A stretch of DNA of 64,000 bases from Purpureocillium takamizusanense (GCF_022605165.1 NC_063073.1:1612001-1676000); one strand, 5' to 3'; shown: positions 10,552 through 23,310, numbered from the stretch's first letter. A program made the numbers and translations. Notes: a model not told the origin generated them from the letters alone.

Positions 10552-13500
10552 ACGACCCCCGGGGGGGGGGGGTGTCAAGAACAACTGCGTAGGGAGAACG
10601 AAAGCTGTTTTTTTTTTTTAAAGAAAACACTACAATGCCAGTCAATGGCGGGTTTGCATGTCATCTCACCACCTCCCTCAAGGTCCGATATGCCTTAAAG
10701 GGCGATGCACAGAAGCAAGACGAGTCGGCGTCAATCGCCATCTCGCGCAACCAGCCTCCAGGCAGGCAGGCAGGCAGGCACATACTTGATACTCAACATG
10801 GCGCCCTCTCTCTCACTCTTTCTTGGTGACGAGGGTGGACTGGCATACGAAGAACCCTTGATGCTCCGTTGCCACAGCGGGTTCGATAGCAAAACCTGGC
10901 CGGTCAACACGCGCGGCAGCTCAGGAGCCTATCCTTTTCTCCCTGGAGCGCTTCCTGAACGCTATGGCGCGGCACATACAAAGTTGCACAACGGGCACAA
11001 CAGACAAGTATAGTGGTACTTGCCTCGTAATGGCAACGCAACCATCAAATCTGGGACACCATCATCTTGAAAACCGCAGTTCGAAGCGATCGCGGTTGTC
11101 GGGCTTGGGTACAAGACGCAAAAGCACAAAATAGATTTCACATCCGACTCTTCCCGTTGTTGGCTGAACTCGGTAAGAGGTAGATGGTGAGGGGGGGGGG
11201 GGGGGTTCATGTACATAGCCGGAAGGTCCGCAGAGTTTGAGCCTACGCAAATGCAATGCAGGGATGATGCTGGAGCAGTGCCAGGGTCTTTGAACTTCAA
11301 CGGCGACAGCGGCGCGCCCAGGTCACAAAAGCAACAAGTAAGAAGTTCACGAACGTACGCACCACGATAAGTTCGGACCCAGGGCAGCAGTCGCACGGCT
11401 ATGACGACGTCCTTTTCAAAAACATGTCCATCAACGGACAAGGCAGCGTATATATGAACGTCGATCGAATCCCCGCCCTTTTTTGTGGACTCCCTTGGCC
11501 GTCGACTGATACCCGTAGAAACAGAACAATCATTTGGCAGTCACCAGTCAATATTTGTTTCTTCAACACGGTGGCGCCTCATGCAGGTTCGTCTTTAGCC
11601 TTCTCCATGCCCTGCACGATCGCCAAGCCACGTTCCAAGGGGTGGAGCCGAATGTCTCAAAAGGCAGGGGGGCCAAGGGCGCCCAGTCTCGCTCTCAGGC
11701 GACGCGAAAAGGAAGGGGGGTAAAAAAAAACAGCACGCTATGGGTTGCCATCCCAGGGGCCACAGCTCAAGAGCGATCAGATCTAGCGCTACGAAAAGAT
11801 CGTGTGTGTCTTGCCAAGCTCGCCCAGCTGAGATGGGGGCGGGCCAGCGGCGGAAAATTGGTGCTGGTTTCGGCGCGACCGTGTTTGGGCGAAAGAAAAA
11901 AAAAGAAAAGAAAGAAAGAAAAGAGCGCCTCCGAGTAGACACGATCCGATACGGTGGCAGTAGTAGCCTAGAAATGAGTGCATGAGTCGATTTTACCCAT
12001 TTGCCAGGGTGCGAGGACTCGGTCGTGGTCTGTAAACGTGCAAAGGTTGCAGTGAGAACCCTCCGCGGGACCTACGAAGTGGCGTAAATTACCAGGCAGA
12101 ATTAGAATTTAGTACTACAATCAGGCACGAGCCGCTGTCACCAGCCACCTTATGTACCCCCACCACCCGGCACGACCGCCACAGCTCCACTCCACTGACA
12201 TGGAGGATGGCGCCGCTCGCTCGGGGCAGCGCGATGGTCGGGGCAGCGCGATGGATGGATACCTACAGTAGGTATTCTAGAAGGCCGACTAGCGATTTGC
12301 TCAGCTGTGCAGGGTCGGACGCACGCCCAACAAAACGACCCACGGGTCTGCCGTACCAACCAAAAGTTAGTAACGTCGGGTGCTACTACTGACGTACTAC
12401 TGCCTGCTGCACTTACAACCCAACCCAACTTCGTATTTTTCCGCCCGCTCAGTTCGTTGGGTGGTGGTGCATCGCCTCATCGCCTGATTTTTGTTTCCCC
12501 CTGCTCCCGCGTATGGCAGCGTATCGGGCCTGCCGTGTAACGGTGATTGTCGACGCCCGTGTATCGCGTCCATCGGCAACCGGGCGGGCGAGCGGGCGAG
12601 CGAGCGGCATCGAGACGCACCCCGGCCGATCCCAGCTGCCGCTCCGGCAGTGACAGACGAGCCACGCTTGCTTTGACCTTTTTTGACTGGTTTAGCTCTG
12701 CGCTTGCATACCGACGCACGCACAGGAGGGATGCACACGTTACTCTATTGGCGCGGGAGCTGGCGGACGGACGGATGGACACCCTCATGTGGGCGAGGGC
12801 AGAAGCAAGCAAGCAGCGTTGCGTCCCGTCCCTTTGTTTGGAGCGATGCATCAGTGAAATTCGTCAGACATGGAACCAGAACCACATCAGATCATGACGT
12901 AGGGGTGGTGCCGTTCCTTGCCGGGATCGGTAGTAAAGTAAGTAAGCTCTCCCTGCACTTGATCGCCGGCGCATTGCTTCAACGTACTAGGTATGTATGC
13001 AGTATGCCGATGCTGCGTCGCTCGGCAAACTCGCGTCTTGCAGGCTTTCCTCTTGCCGCAAGTGATGAGGAACTACTACCTAGACCTTATATGCCCAAAA
13101 GTACCAACGTAAGTGACTGTGCACAAGCCAAGAATGATACATTTACTCCAGTCGGCGCTGTGTTAGTAGTCGTGCTTGGTATTGAGCAATGATGTACAGC
13201 TAGGTACCTGCGGTGCCGACCGACGTCTGCGAGCGACCCGTGGGTTACCAGAGTCATGGAGTGCAGTCTCGTGACCCGGCCTCCTTCCTCCAGCTGATTG
13301 AGCAACAAAGATGCACGACAGGGTGGATGGATGCTACATCACGGGACGATCGTTTGTCTTTCATCCCACGTCATCTACGAGCCACAACGACCTACTACAA
13401 TATTCGCAGCGACACTCGCCGCCGCCCGCCTTCCTTCCTCGCCGTCGTCAGCATCGTCAGCATCGCCGTTTCGCCACTGCAAAGCGCAGCGCAGCGCCTC

Positions 13501-15907
13501 CGAAACCGCAACACAAGCACCACGCCCTACCGCACCGAGCCCGACAGTGTCAGACAGACTGACAGCCGGGCCGCCGCGTGCGTCCACCAGTCTATTGTGT
13601 CCGTCCATCCGTTCATCCGTCCGTCGGTCTGTCCTCCCGCCTGCCCGCCCGCCCGTCCTGCTTTATATTGTCGCCCTGTCTTAGACGGTCCACCTTTGGG
13701 GAGGGGCGACCACCCCACGCCGGAACCCCACGTTTGCGCGACGCGACGCAATCGCCGGCACCCGTGGAGCCTGCATGGCGCAGCGACGAGCCCAGCTGAA
13801 AGAAAGGCCCATGATGATTGCACACCCCGTCCCGCGACCCAGCGCCCACGCCCCCTGGCCGGCCGGTCGGGCCCCCCTCGTGCCAACCACGAGCCCAGCC
13901 CGCTCCACCTTGTCGCCCCTTCGTCCCCGCCGCCGCCGCCGAACGAGGTGTCGCCGCGCGTTTGGGGCCTGCTGAACGCGCTTCCCCGCCGCAAGCCCCT
14001 CTCGCTTGCCCTGCCGAGCGCTGGCTCTTGGTCGTTCGCGGCGCTGTCGATGCTGGACCACGCCTGGGCGGCGGTTCGCATCGCCGGCAAGGGTCGTTGT
14101 TGTCGTCGCTGGTCCGGTCCTGTCCGGCCTTCTCGCAGGGCGCCATCTCGCTTGGGTGGACCGCCCGGCGGCGCATGCTTTGGCGCCAATCCGCTACCCC
14201 GGACGAGACAATCCAGGCGTCATAGGCATTGCCCGTTGCGGCTCAATAGGGCTCACCTCAGCTGGCACCTTTCGCTTTAAAACTACGGCTGTTGGGGTGG
14301 ACTGGACCGGCTGCTGGGACTAGCTAGGCCTCGCAGCGCCACATCCGGCTCGTCTCCAGCTGGCCTCGTGCCAAGGGACTCACTCTGGACGTGCTGCTCC
14401 GTCGCCTTGGCGGTATCGCTAGTACAGAGTGCCGTGCAATACTGTACAGTCGCTAACTACTAATCCGGCTGGATAGTACTGTACATACGCACATACCCAT
14501 ACTTCGTACGCACCAAGGAACGAGCGAGGTAGGGTTGCCGCCGGCCCGCCCGACTCACCGCCGTCGTCCTCTCATGTCCTGCTGAGCAACACGGGTCCGC
14601 GGCCGACGTCCATCGGCCAGCAGGTCGCGAAGCGAAGCCGGGCACTCAGGCGAGCGAGGCACGCGTCCCTGCCTGCCTACAGCCGTCTCGTCGGGTTCGC
14701 CACAGGACAGAGCTGCAGACTTGCCTTGATTCTGCCAAACGCTGCCCGGATCTGCCAAAAAAGAGGCGGCCTGCCATTTCAGGCTCTAGCCGCATCTGAC
14801 TCTGTTCCGGCAGCCGGGATGCGCCATGGCCCTGCCTGTGTCGCCGCCATCTCCTCATTGCTTGTCGTCAAGCCAGGTTTGACTGACTCCACAGCCAGCT
14901 TGATGCTTCCCGATGCCGCTTCGCCCCATGCGTCAAGCACGAAGCATGCAAGTACGTACCACGAGCGGCATGCACACACACACACACACACACGCACACA
15001 CCCCCAGCGGCACGCAACAGTTCGCATGCACACTACCTACGTCAATAAACGGTTAGTGACGGACCCGTGGCTGCTGGGGCTCTCTCTCGCTCGGCATGTA
15101 CATGCCCTTCGGCAACGGCCGGGGTGCCGTTACAACAAGCCTTCCTCAGCCTGGCCGCCAACCCGAGGCGAGCTAAAATTGCCCTTTGTTGCCATCAGCA
15201 GGGACGACTGCAGCTGAGCGTGTGTCGTCTGCCGCGGTCCTCGCTGCGCCCAACGCCGTTTTTCCACATCTCGAGTGGGCTCCTCCCTAGCATGTCAGTG
15301 TTACGAGTAGTTAGTGCGCCGCCACGTCCGGCTGCTTTCTTCTCCCCCGGGCCTTGGGTGTTGCAGTGAACCCTGGCATATAAGGTTCAATGCGCCGGTC
15401 TTTCGCGCCACCGTTACGAGAGGTTATCATTCCTCGCCATCTTGGCCTCGAGTCATCGCGGCTCACGAACGTTTTTAAGACGCCGCCCTGCCCTTCCCGC
15501 CTTGATCGTCTTTAAAGGTTACGCAACAGTAACCACGTACGAGAGTCAAACCAGTCATTGGCGCTCGCCGTTTGTACACGCCAGGCCCTGTTATCTCGGC
15601 CATCTCCATCTTTATACGAGCTCTCGCCCGCCCTTGCTTGCCTTGGACCGACGACGCGAGTCCACCAACGTCTCCGGCAGGAGAAGCAAGCAGCCTCCAA
15701 ATCGACACCGGGCTGCGTGCGCCAGCCCTCGTCTGTCTGCTCGGCTGGAGTGGGCTCCCCCCATTTCCCTCTGGGACGAGGCGGCGGTTGGAAAGCCCCA
15801 AGACGCCGTCTGACCGCAGCAAGTAGTGCGACTTGTCAGGGACCCCTGGCTGACGACGACGCCAGCCCGCGCGGCTGTCCGCAAAGAAGCGCTGCCAACC
15901 AAGAAAG
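10552..15907. other. 5.4-kb intergenic interval, no supported gene
   Basis: GC-rich DNA with homopolymer runs (G at 10561-10572 and 11191-11205), a CA microsatellite near 14975-14995, pyrimidine-rich stretches at 13600-13680, and scattered GTAC-rich words. Long open frames exist, notably 13213-14280 on the plus strand with overlapping minus-strand frames, but they are Arg/Pro/Ser-rich, start from weak contexts and show no domain. A possible TATA element (CATATAAGG, near 15378) could serve the next gene. Confidence 0.4.
12221..12254. repeat. 17-bp tandem direct duplication
   Basis: TCGGGGCAGCGCGATGG occurs twice back to back (12221-12237 and 12238-12254) in intergenic DNA. It reads as a simple replication-slippage duplication. 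Confidence 0.85.
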
Positions 15908-16882
15908 ATGCCGGCCACCAATCGAGGACCAAGGATACCCGCAGGTGCCGCCACCTCGATGAGCTCGCGCTACTACTTGAACGCCCAACAGCCCGCCTGG
16001 GCCATGTTGCAAACAGGGCTGACAGTCTTTGCCCTCTTCATCATCGCCCGCTACTGTCTGCGGCGACTTTTCTTATGGTGGCGTGGCCCAGTTGCAGTTA
16101 CCCTCCCGAGTCGTGTTGGATCTGCCACCGCCGGCGTTCGAGCACAAGACTCCCCTCGGTGGATCATGGATGAAAAGTCGCACGAAGCTGCGACCTTGGG
16201 CACGACTACGACGGCCGTGGAACCGGTGACTGTGGGCGGCGCCGCGACGTATCCCCAAGAACAACAAGTTCCGCGGGCCACCAAGGCAAAGCTCAAGGTC
16301 AATCCGGATTGGAGGGGTGGTGGCGCAAGCGCCCTGTCAAGGCAGTTCGTTTCGCGACTACCTCCTGCGCCGCCGCTTACGCCGCCAGAGCTCAGCACTG
16401 CCGTCTTCACCCTCCGCGATGCGCCTCACCAGACGGACAGTTTTATTCACCAGCCCAACCCCGACTACATGAGCTCAACGTCTTTTGTGTCGTCGCAAAC
16501 GGGCGGCCCTGCATCGCCCACGATCCCGCGCAGGCGGTCCTACAACAGGACCGTTCCCATTGGAATTCCCATGCCGCAGGGCTCGTCGCTCTCCGACGCC
16601 GACTCGGTGGACTTGGCCTTCTCGCCAAGCTCGTATCCGCCAACGAGCCCGCTGCTTCCGCCGCCACCGCCGAGCGTCTCCCGAGTTGACAACCCTCATC
16701 CCCAAGGCCCTCGCGAGGTGGGCGTCAAGGGCGAGATCATCTCAGTCCTCGACGGCGAAGGCGCCGGCTGGACGAGGCACACGCGCGTCTACGGTGGCGG
16801 CGTATGTCTGGCCTGTGCGGCGTCGGGCGACGGGCACGGCGGGTTCTACGGCGCGACTGTGACTCCCGAAGAGATGCGATGA
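15908..16882 (+). CDS. Single-pass membrane protein of unknown function
   Basis: An uninterrupted 324-residue frame opening with ATG at 15908. A hydrophobic segment (LQTGLTVFALFIIARYCL, about residues 34-51) is followed by basic residues, suggesting a signal anchor. The middle is disordered, rich in Pro, Ser and Thr, with short motifs such as PPAPPLTPPELSTAVFTLR and RRSYNRTVPIGIPMP. The C-terminus is compact and looks conserved rather than random: GVKGEIISVLDGEGAGWTR, then HTRVYGGGVCLACAAS and FYGATVTPEEMR. I do not recognise the family; it resembles uncharacterised proteins of filamentous ascomycetes. Translation is continuous, so no intron is needed, although a short spliced variant cannot be excluded. 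It stands alone, with more than 5 kb of non-coding DNA before and 12 kb after. Confidence 0.7.
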   Translation: MPATNRGPRIPAGAATSMSSRYYLNAQQPAWAMLQTGLTVFALFIIARYCLRRLFLWWRGPVAVTLPSRVGSATAGVRAQDSPRWIMDEKSHEAATLGTTTTAVEPVTVGGAATYPQEQQVPRATKAKLKVNPDWRGGGASALSRQFVSRLPPAPPLTPPELSTAVFTLRDAPHQTDSFIHQPNPDYMSSTSFVSSQTGGPASPTIPRRRSYNRTVPIGIPMPQGSSLSDADSVDLAFSPSSYPPTSPLLPPPPPSVSRVDNPHPQGPREVGVKGEIISVLDGEGAGWTRHTRVYGGGVCLACAASGDGHGGFYGATVTPEEMR

Positions 16883-17295
16883 CGGCCACGGAGGGAATCA
16901 TGTCAAGTCCATCCTCGCACCACATTGCTGGCGTTGGTCGGATTACGAACGTGACTCAGCGGCGTTTCTGTTACGTGGACGAAGACCGGGTCGGTCATGC
17001 CATGGCATGGGTCGGCCGTGGGCGCATTTCACTTATTACTAGTATAGCATTTCCTGTTTTCGATACCTTTACCTGTTCGTCTAGTACTATGTACGTATGT
17101 ACATACGTTTGGGGGAGGATGCGTCTCGCAGTCACAATGGACAGCGAACGACGATAACAAAAGCGGGCGCGAGCAAGCAAGCCTGCAAAGCGCACCATGG
17201 CGCAACACGTTTTACGAAGATAATGACACATCATTTGCCAGCCTCAATGTTACCTCGAACCACGTTGACACGCGACTTGGGGGGGGGTATGTATC

Positions 17296-17321
17296 GTATC
17301 GCCTCCTTGTATCGCCTCCTT
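17296..17321. repeat. 13-bp tandem duplication
   Basis: GTATCGCCTCCTT is repeated exactly twice in tandem in intergenic DNA. Confidence 0.85.
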
Positions 17322-17972
17322 GTTGCCAAGACCAGACAAGGCCCGGCGGCTATCTCATCAGCCCTACCAACCGACCGACCGACCAGACCAAAGCGTGCGC
17401 GTGCGCGTGCGCGTGCGTGCTCACAAGGATCTGTTTTGTAATCTGACATTACCGATCTACGTACGACATAGTACCACGACGATTGGCTGGCGGGCAAGGC
17501 AAGACGAGGGCAGCCCCATCCATGGCCGCCCCCCCTGCCCCTTGTTGCACGGCCTGGGGAGGCGCTGCTGCTATGTACTTCGTATGTACTGTTGCCTTTT
17601 GCCTCGTTCGCGTTTTGATACTCAAAGGGGGGTCCTCCAAATGTGTCGAACTGCTGCTTTACTTTGCCTTGCTGGTTGCCCGTCGGACTGCCCTGCCTAT
17701 GCTGCATCCTCCTCCCCTCCCTGTCTCTCTCGTACCGACCAGCCGCCGCCCTGCCGAGATGACCGGGGGGGTGAGGGGTCAGGCGGGGGCGGAGCGCGTC
17801 GCTAGCGGGGATGATGATGATGATGCTGCTGAGGATATATGTAGTAATGATGAAGGCGGGCCAAATTGCAGAAGACGAGGGACGCGTGATGACGATGATG
17901 GTGGCGGTGTGTGTGTATGTACTTGCGTTGCTTCCAAGCTGCGCATACATAGTATGTCATTTTCCGACCACA

Positions 17973-17998
17973 AGAGAGAGAGAGAGAGAGAGAGAGAG
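17973..17998. repeat. (GA)n microsatellite
   Basis: Thirteen AG dinucleotides in a row, in intergenic DNA. Confidence 0.9.
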
Positions 17999-18272
17999 CC
18001 CGTCAGCCCTCGTTCGTGCATTGGGGGGGCTGAACGACGAGGCGCAACCCCCCCCTCCAATTTTTAACTCGTGTACGTATATCTATCTCCTACAAAGTAC
18101 AAAGTACAATTTACATTACATCGACTCCCGTGCGTGAGATTGCGCACGGCGTGACCCGCAAAGATCAGCATGATGAGCAGGAGAGGAGGAACTGCCCTTT
18201 CGTTTTCGTTTCGCGTTCAGGCAGCAACAATACCAAGCCGGGGCGTTGCAGCGCCGCGTCTGACAGAAAGGT

Positions 18273-18287
18273 CCCCCCCCCCCCCCC
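18273..18287. repeat. Poly-C homopolymer
   Basis: A run of about 15 cytosines; its length may be affected by sequencing or assembly error. Confidence 0.85.
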
Positions 18288-19657
18288 GGTGGGTGCCCAG
18301 GTAGGTAGTAGGTAGGGCTGAATTTTGCCCTCAATTCTCCATCTCGCGGCAAGGAGGGGCGGGAGGGGGTTGGGTTTCCAGGGGTGGGGTGGTACTGTAC
18401 GTAGTGGTAGTGGTAGTGAATCTCGTGTGGTTCCACTGCAGCAGCACGAAAGCTGAAGCTCCGACCAAGACTGGGGGAGACAAGAGGAAGAAAGGAGTTG
18501 GGAAGGCGTCGTGATAATGGCTTCTTCTGCACCCGCGTGATGGGAGGGGAAATGCTATGTGTGTGTGGCGGTCGGTCGGTTGTCTGCTATTTCTTTCACG
18601 ACAGGATTTGCACTTTCTTGTTGGTGTTTCTTGGTGTACTATTTGTTGTTGTTGTCGTCGTTGCTGTTGTTAGCGACGGCGGAGGCGGCGGCGGCGGGCG
18701 TCGTCGCGCCGTGCGTTTTCTTTGGTCCACGGGGTGTGTGGGCTCACCCGTTCTGGAAGGATTTCTGATCATGGGGGACTAGACTAGAGGGGGGGGAGAA
18801 AGGGGAGGGGGATCCGCATGTCGTGATACGTGATCACGGCAAAGCAAGCCACTACGCATCTACCTCTCTTTCCCTCTCTCGCTCTCTCTGCTCTGCTCGG
18901 CTCGGCTTGGCTCCCCCACCTGCCGTGCCGCTGCCGCCGCCGCCGCTGTCGGGCATACAACACCAAGCGCGCGAAGAAGCGGGCGAGCGAGCGGCTGGGT
19001 GGGCGGGCGTGGGTGGGTGTGCGGGCTGACAATGCCATTGTGCGGTGGTAACGCACCGCACCCTGCATGGGCGGAAGGGAGGGGTGGGTGGACGAGAAAA
19101 ACGAAATGCCGTGCGTGAGACGACTGCATCCGGCAGGTGCTCGATATGGCAATGGCGGCGGTCGAGGTCTGCAGTCGTGACGACGTTGAGCGGCGGCGGC
19201 GGCGGGCGGCGGCTGCTCTCCCATGACGGTAAGTGGCGGAGGAGACAGACCAGACCAGACAGACAGACAAATGAATGAGAGAAGACTCTGACGTGAGAGT
19301 AGGGAAACATGACATGACAGGACACTGCGAGAGAGGGGAAGAAAAAATCAGAGCCGCGTCGGTCCGCACCGGGCACGTGTTCTGACACCCTGTCTACGGT
19401 GGCGCCTGTCATGTAAGAAACACACCAGTGCCAACAAGAAAGGAGCAGGAAAAAAAAATCACAAGCGGCCGGCCCTTTGGAAACCGGTCAGTGTACAGGT
19501 GGGAAATTTTTTCCTTCTTTTTCTTTTTTTTTCCTGGCATCAAGCGTGAAGGAAACTCACACACATGTACGTAGGCGCGGCCGGGGTAAGTACCATGAGG
19601 AATCAAGACTAACATGACATAAGAGAAGGACATTCCGACGAAGCCAAACGGCTAATA

Positions 19658-19708
19658 CTACTGCTACTGCTACTGCTGTTGCTACTAATACTACTACTAC
19701 TACTACTA
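19658..19708. repeat. TAC/TGC triplet repeat tract
   Basis: Interrupted CTGCTA and CTA triplets over about 50 bp of intergenic DNA, ending in a CA-rich segment. Confidence 0.8.
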
Positions 19709-20084
19709 CACACACACTCATGCACATTCGAGTGAGTGGTGGTGGAACCCCCCGCCCGCCCGCCCGGCCAACTTCGCGGCTGCGACTCTGCGAGTGGTCG
19801 GGGCTCACCCATTGCCAACTGCGGCACGGGAAATGGGCACCTCTCAGTCACTCACTCACTCAAATGCTTGCGCAGGCCAGGCGCGGGGGTTGGATAGATG
19901 GACGCCAGCTCAGAGCTAATAGTGGTAGTTGACAAGGGGGAACGAGGCGGGGGGCCGGGGGGAGGCAGCGGCGATTGCGAGCCCGCTGCAGCCTGTCCGA
20001 GGAGGAGCTGCTCCAGGATTTGGGACGGGTGACGGCACCCAACTCTTCATGAGAATATCAGCTCGGGGACGGATGTATGCGGAA

Positions 20085-20110
20085 TGGTTGGTTGGTTGGT
20101 TGGTTGGTTG
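20085..20110. repeat. (GGTT)n microsatellite
   Basis: Six tandem TGGT/GGTT units in intergenic DNA. Confidence 0.85.
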
Positions 20111-21097
20111 GCTGGGTGGGATTGACAAGCCATCTATCTGGTCGTGCGACATCGTCCCCTGTCAGCCCTACGCATGTATCTGTACATGGATGGATATGGT
20201 AGTAGTAGTGGAACTATACTGTACCACGCGTGAGCTTGCGAGGTGAGATGAAAAAGACGGACCCGTTCGGCGACCACCTACCTAGCAAGTTGATAGTTTA
20301 CCAACTTGGTCAATAGACCAGGTGGAACAAGTGCCGCCGCACCATGTTCGGTGATGGTTCCGCATCGCCTTCCGCCTCACCCAGGTAACCCCCCTCCCCT
20401 ACATCAATGTGCGCAGGCAGACAGAGAACATGCCCCCCCAGGAAAGAGGCGTCAGTGAACCTCGAAAAATAACGGCACTTTCCGATAGCATCATCTGTCC
20501 CCAGGTCCACCATTTCAAAACAGCGCACCTAGCGCGGCATTGCCTACGCACACCCTCCTCGCCTCGTGTGCGCTTCTCCGCCGTCACCGGCCAGTCCCTC
20601 GTCAGTCAGCAGCCCCCCCCCCCGGGACGCGTTGCATGTCAGACGACATATTGTACATAGTACACGCCGACGCAATGTGGAAGAGGGGCCAATCATCCCA
20701 GCTTATGGTCATTCTGACCGCCCGTCGCCCGCCCACCTGGCCTCACCTCAATTGCAGCCGCCAAAGAGACACATGTACAGTATACGCTCCTCCTCCGCGG
20801 ACGTCATCATCGGATTTCGGGTCTGCTTCTGCAAAGCAAAGGCAGGTGGCCGCGAGCAGCAGCAGCAGCAGCAGCGGCCCCGGTCACTTCGGCTCGCGGC
20901 TCCGCACCCTGAGATGCGAGTGCGAGCGAGTGCGGGAGGCGTGTGAGAAACATCTCGTCGCAGTACGGTTTGTCTAGCCCAATTCAAGTACGCGTCAGGA
21001 GATCTGTCTACGCAGCGACTCGGACTGCCTTCTGATCTACCTCGTTTGGCAATGTTTCCCGTCATGCTGACATGCTGTCAGACGGTGGGCGAACAGC

Positions 21098-21860
21098 GTG
21101 TCCGACGGCGTCCATATAGCCGTATGGATGAATGAGGTGTCCGGACAACCTCGTGTGTGTGTAGGCACTCTCTTTGTCGTGAATCCTTGCTATATATCAA
21201 CCGGTGGTATTGCATCTACTCAGCATGTGAAGGTTGTCATGCCGCTCCTTTATCGGCGGATGGAAACGCCTGCCGCCAGACATCAACGCATCAAAGGCCC
21301 GGATGCGCCCTGCAGAACCTCTGCATGCAGGCTCCTTGGCTGTCTGCGCCAGCGTTCAGGGATTTCGGTCTTTGCGCCTTGGTTAGTGAGGCCCGGAAAG
21401 GTCTTTCTTGTAGGTCTCCCACGGGGCAGGCACTGCTGGTATACAACCATCATCGTCGCAGGCAAACGGCACCACCGTGGTACACGGCATGAGCCCAACG
21501 GCTGGCGAGGAGCTTCGGGGTTCTTTGTCGAGCGTCAACGCAGGTTGATTTCGTTTTAAATCCCCGAGGGTCTCCTGTAGGTGCTATACATCTAGATTTT
21601 GTCATTGTTTTCGATGCGACGCGAGAGGCTGTCGATGATACCCCGCTTGTTCTCACTTACACGCTTGCATACTCGGGTCGTCTGATCTATAAACTTGTAT
21701 GCCATCTTGGCTCGGCAGAGCCCTCAGCTAGCTTTATTATTGATGCAATATATGACTCGATGTCGTGGCGCTCTACGATCACATTGCGCGAATCGGCTGG
21801 GTGTGCAGCTGCATGAACCCGTCCATGAACGTACATGCCAGAACAGTGCCCTTGATGACA
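21098..21860 (+). pseudogene. Possible decayed protein-coding gene (unidentified)
   Basis: This stretch looks less GC-rich than its surroundings and holds two abutting open segments in different plus-strand frames. The first, 21098-21559, codes for 153 residues including VWMNEVSGQPRVCVGTLFVV. The second is open from about 21510 to 21817 and reads VDFVLNPRGSPVGAIHLDF and DDTPLVLTYTLAYSGRL before a stop. The second segment has an amino-acid make-up like real protein, without the Arg/Pro/Ser bias of chance frames nearby. Shorter protein-like patches follow at about 22450-22550 and 22700-22830 before stops. I do not recognise a family, and no terminal repeats or intact neighbour were found. The pattern fits a gene relic or old transposon fragment, but could also be chance or a multi-exon gene I failed to resolve. 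Confidence 0.3.
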
Positions 21861-23310
21861 TATCCTTAAGGCAGAGACGCGGACTATGAGAATGAAGCAC
21901 CCTTGTTTCGTCGGCCATGCCATCGGGTAGCACACGTTGCCATCCGAGGCTTGTCATCATACCTCTTGGCTGGCCAAGGGGGGGCCAGCATCCATTATCG
22001 CTCCCCTTTGGCATCTGGCTCCAAACCGGGCGTCATGTTTCTCTCGTATTGTTTTATTGTCTCATCACCCTCTCCGATCCATGGCAGCCATCGATAGGCG
22101 TTGGCACCTCAGAAGCCTTTATTGCTCGCCCATCACTCCACAGATAGGCAGCCGCTCAGCCGGTGTAGCAAAGGCGAACACTCTTCCACCATGAGTGGCG
22201 GTGCAGTCCTTCTTGAGCTCACTCCTGGTCAAACGATGATGGTGGTAAATCTATCGCCCTTCTTGGTGTAAGAGAGGACGGGGTCCTACAATTTGGGCCT
22301 CTTGGCGGCGGACGAACCCGTGGCCGACTTGGGTGCGCCAAACCATCGACGCCGAGGCTAGCCTACAACGCAGTACGGTGTGTTCCTGATGACGAAAAGA
22401 GGCAGGACAGGCAGCGTGCCATCTGTCGAGTCTCACGAGCAGCGGCTAGACGAGAGCTTTCACTATGTTTGCCTAAGAGCATACGAAGGGGTGCAGGCTG
22501 TGAACCGTACGTATAAGCCAGGAGGCGAATCTACGACGCCCCTGCGTCCATCTTCATAGAATCGTCCTTCGGGTTACTTTAGCACATTGCTTGCACGGTG
22601 ACGTCAAGCCTCTCGGCAGATCCTACTAAGTGAGCTCGCGGGCTGGGCCGATACGTTGGAAAATCTGTTCCCCCTTAGACGTTCTTTAAACGTCCATCAA
22701 TGTGAGCATGGAAGGTCTTTCCTGAAGCGGCAAGCAGATTCCCCGCGTGTTTTCGGTGCCGCCACGGGGCTATGCATCGAGCCAGACTACCGAAATCAGA
22801 TTTTCCGAGTGCATATCGACATTGTCTAGCGAATGTAGGACTCTTGGCTTATTCTCTGAGGTGGCCAAATGGTCCAGGGTAAGCATCAGGACTGTAAGTG
22901 TCCTGGCACGATCAATTGGCGCAGGATTGAGGCGTCTGTAAAGACTGTGGATTGACGAGGACTTTAAAGCTAAGGAGGAAAAAATAAGAGACTGCGCTAT
23001 GAGCGCTATAGCGGGTTGAAACCCCTGTGTAGGTTACGTGCTGGTCAGTACGTGCCGATATATGTGACACGAGCCGTCATAGCAAGTGGCTGACTCGGTA
23101 GTCGATGCCACTGCCGGGTTATGGAAGAGCATCGTCGGTGGAGGAGGAGGCGAGTCTACGATTGCCATTATGGAGCCATCGGTGATTGTTGTCAGTGTGC
23201 ATTGTCTGTCTCAACTGCCGCACAACTGGCCAACGGATTCAAGATGTTGCAGGCGTTGTGAATGCCGAGTTGGCCCGTCCTTACGTGTAGAGATGTAGCT
23301 TAGGTAGCGC
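21861..23310. other. Lower-GC continuation of the relic interval
   Basis: Similar base composition to the possible relic, with many stops in all frames. Short protein-like patches occur at about 22450-22550 and 22700-22830. No element boundary, target-site duplication or terminal repeat could be found by eye. Confidence 0.3.

Larger units (their letters stand above)
16883..20990. other. Non-coding, microsatellite-rich interval
   Basis: No open frame with a recognisable domain. The DNA carries a GA run, a C homopolymer, TAC/TGC triplet runs, a GGTT run and GTAC-rich words. Frames such as 18498-18782 are translations of GTT and GGC triplet repeats. It may include distal regulatory DNA or an untranslated transcript; neither can be shown from sequence. 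Confidence 0.4.

Noticed and set aside
10871..10900. tRNA-like GGTTCGA-type box
   Set aside because: GGGTTCGATAGC resembles a B box, but no A box or cloverleaf arms can be paired around it.
13213..14280. 355-residue plus-strand open frame in the 10.5-15.9 kb interval
   Set aside because: Sequence is Arg/Pro/Ser-rich, built on CCGT and CCGC repeats, with long overlapping frames on the other strand and no domain. It fits a chance frame in GC-rich DNA.
9799..16882. A ribosomal-peptide biosynthetic cluster around the HxxHC protein
   Set aside because: No precursor with repeated cores, no P450, methyltransferase or transporter lies nearby, so the cluster idea has no support.
18498..18782. Small membrane-like ORF with a Val-rich helix
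   Set aside because: The helix is a translation of GTT/GTC triplet repeats followed by GGC repeats; no conservation or gene context supports it.
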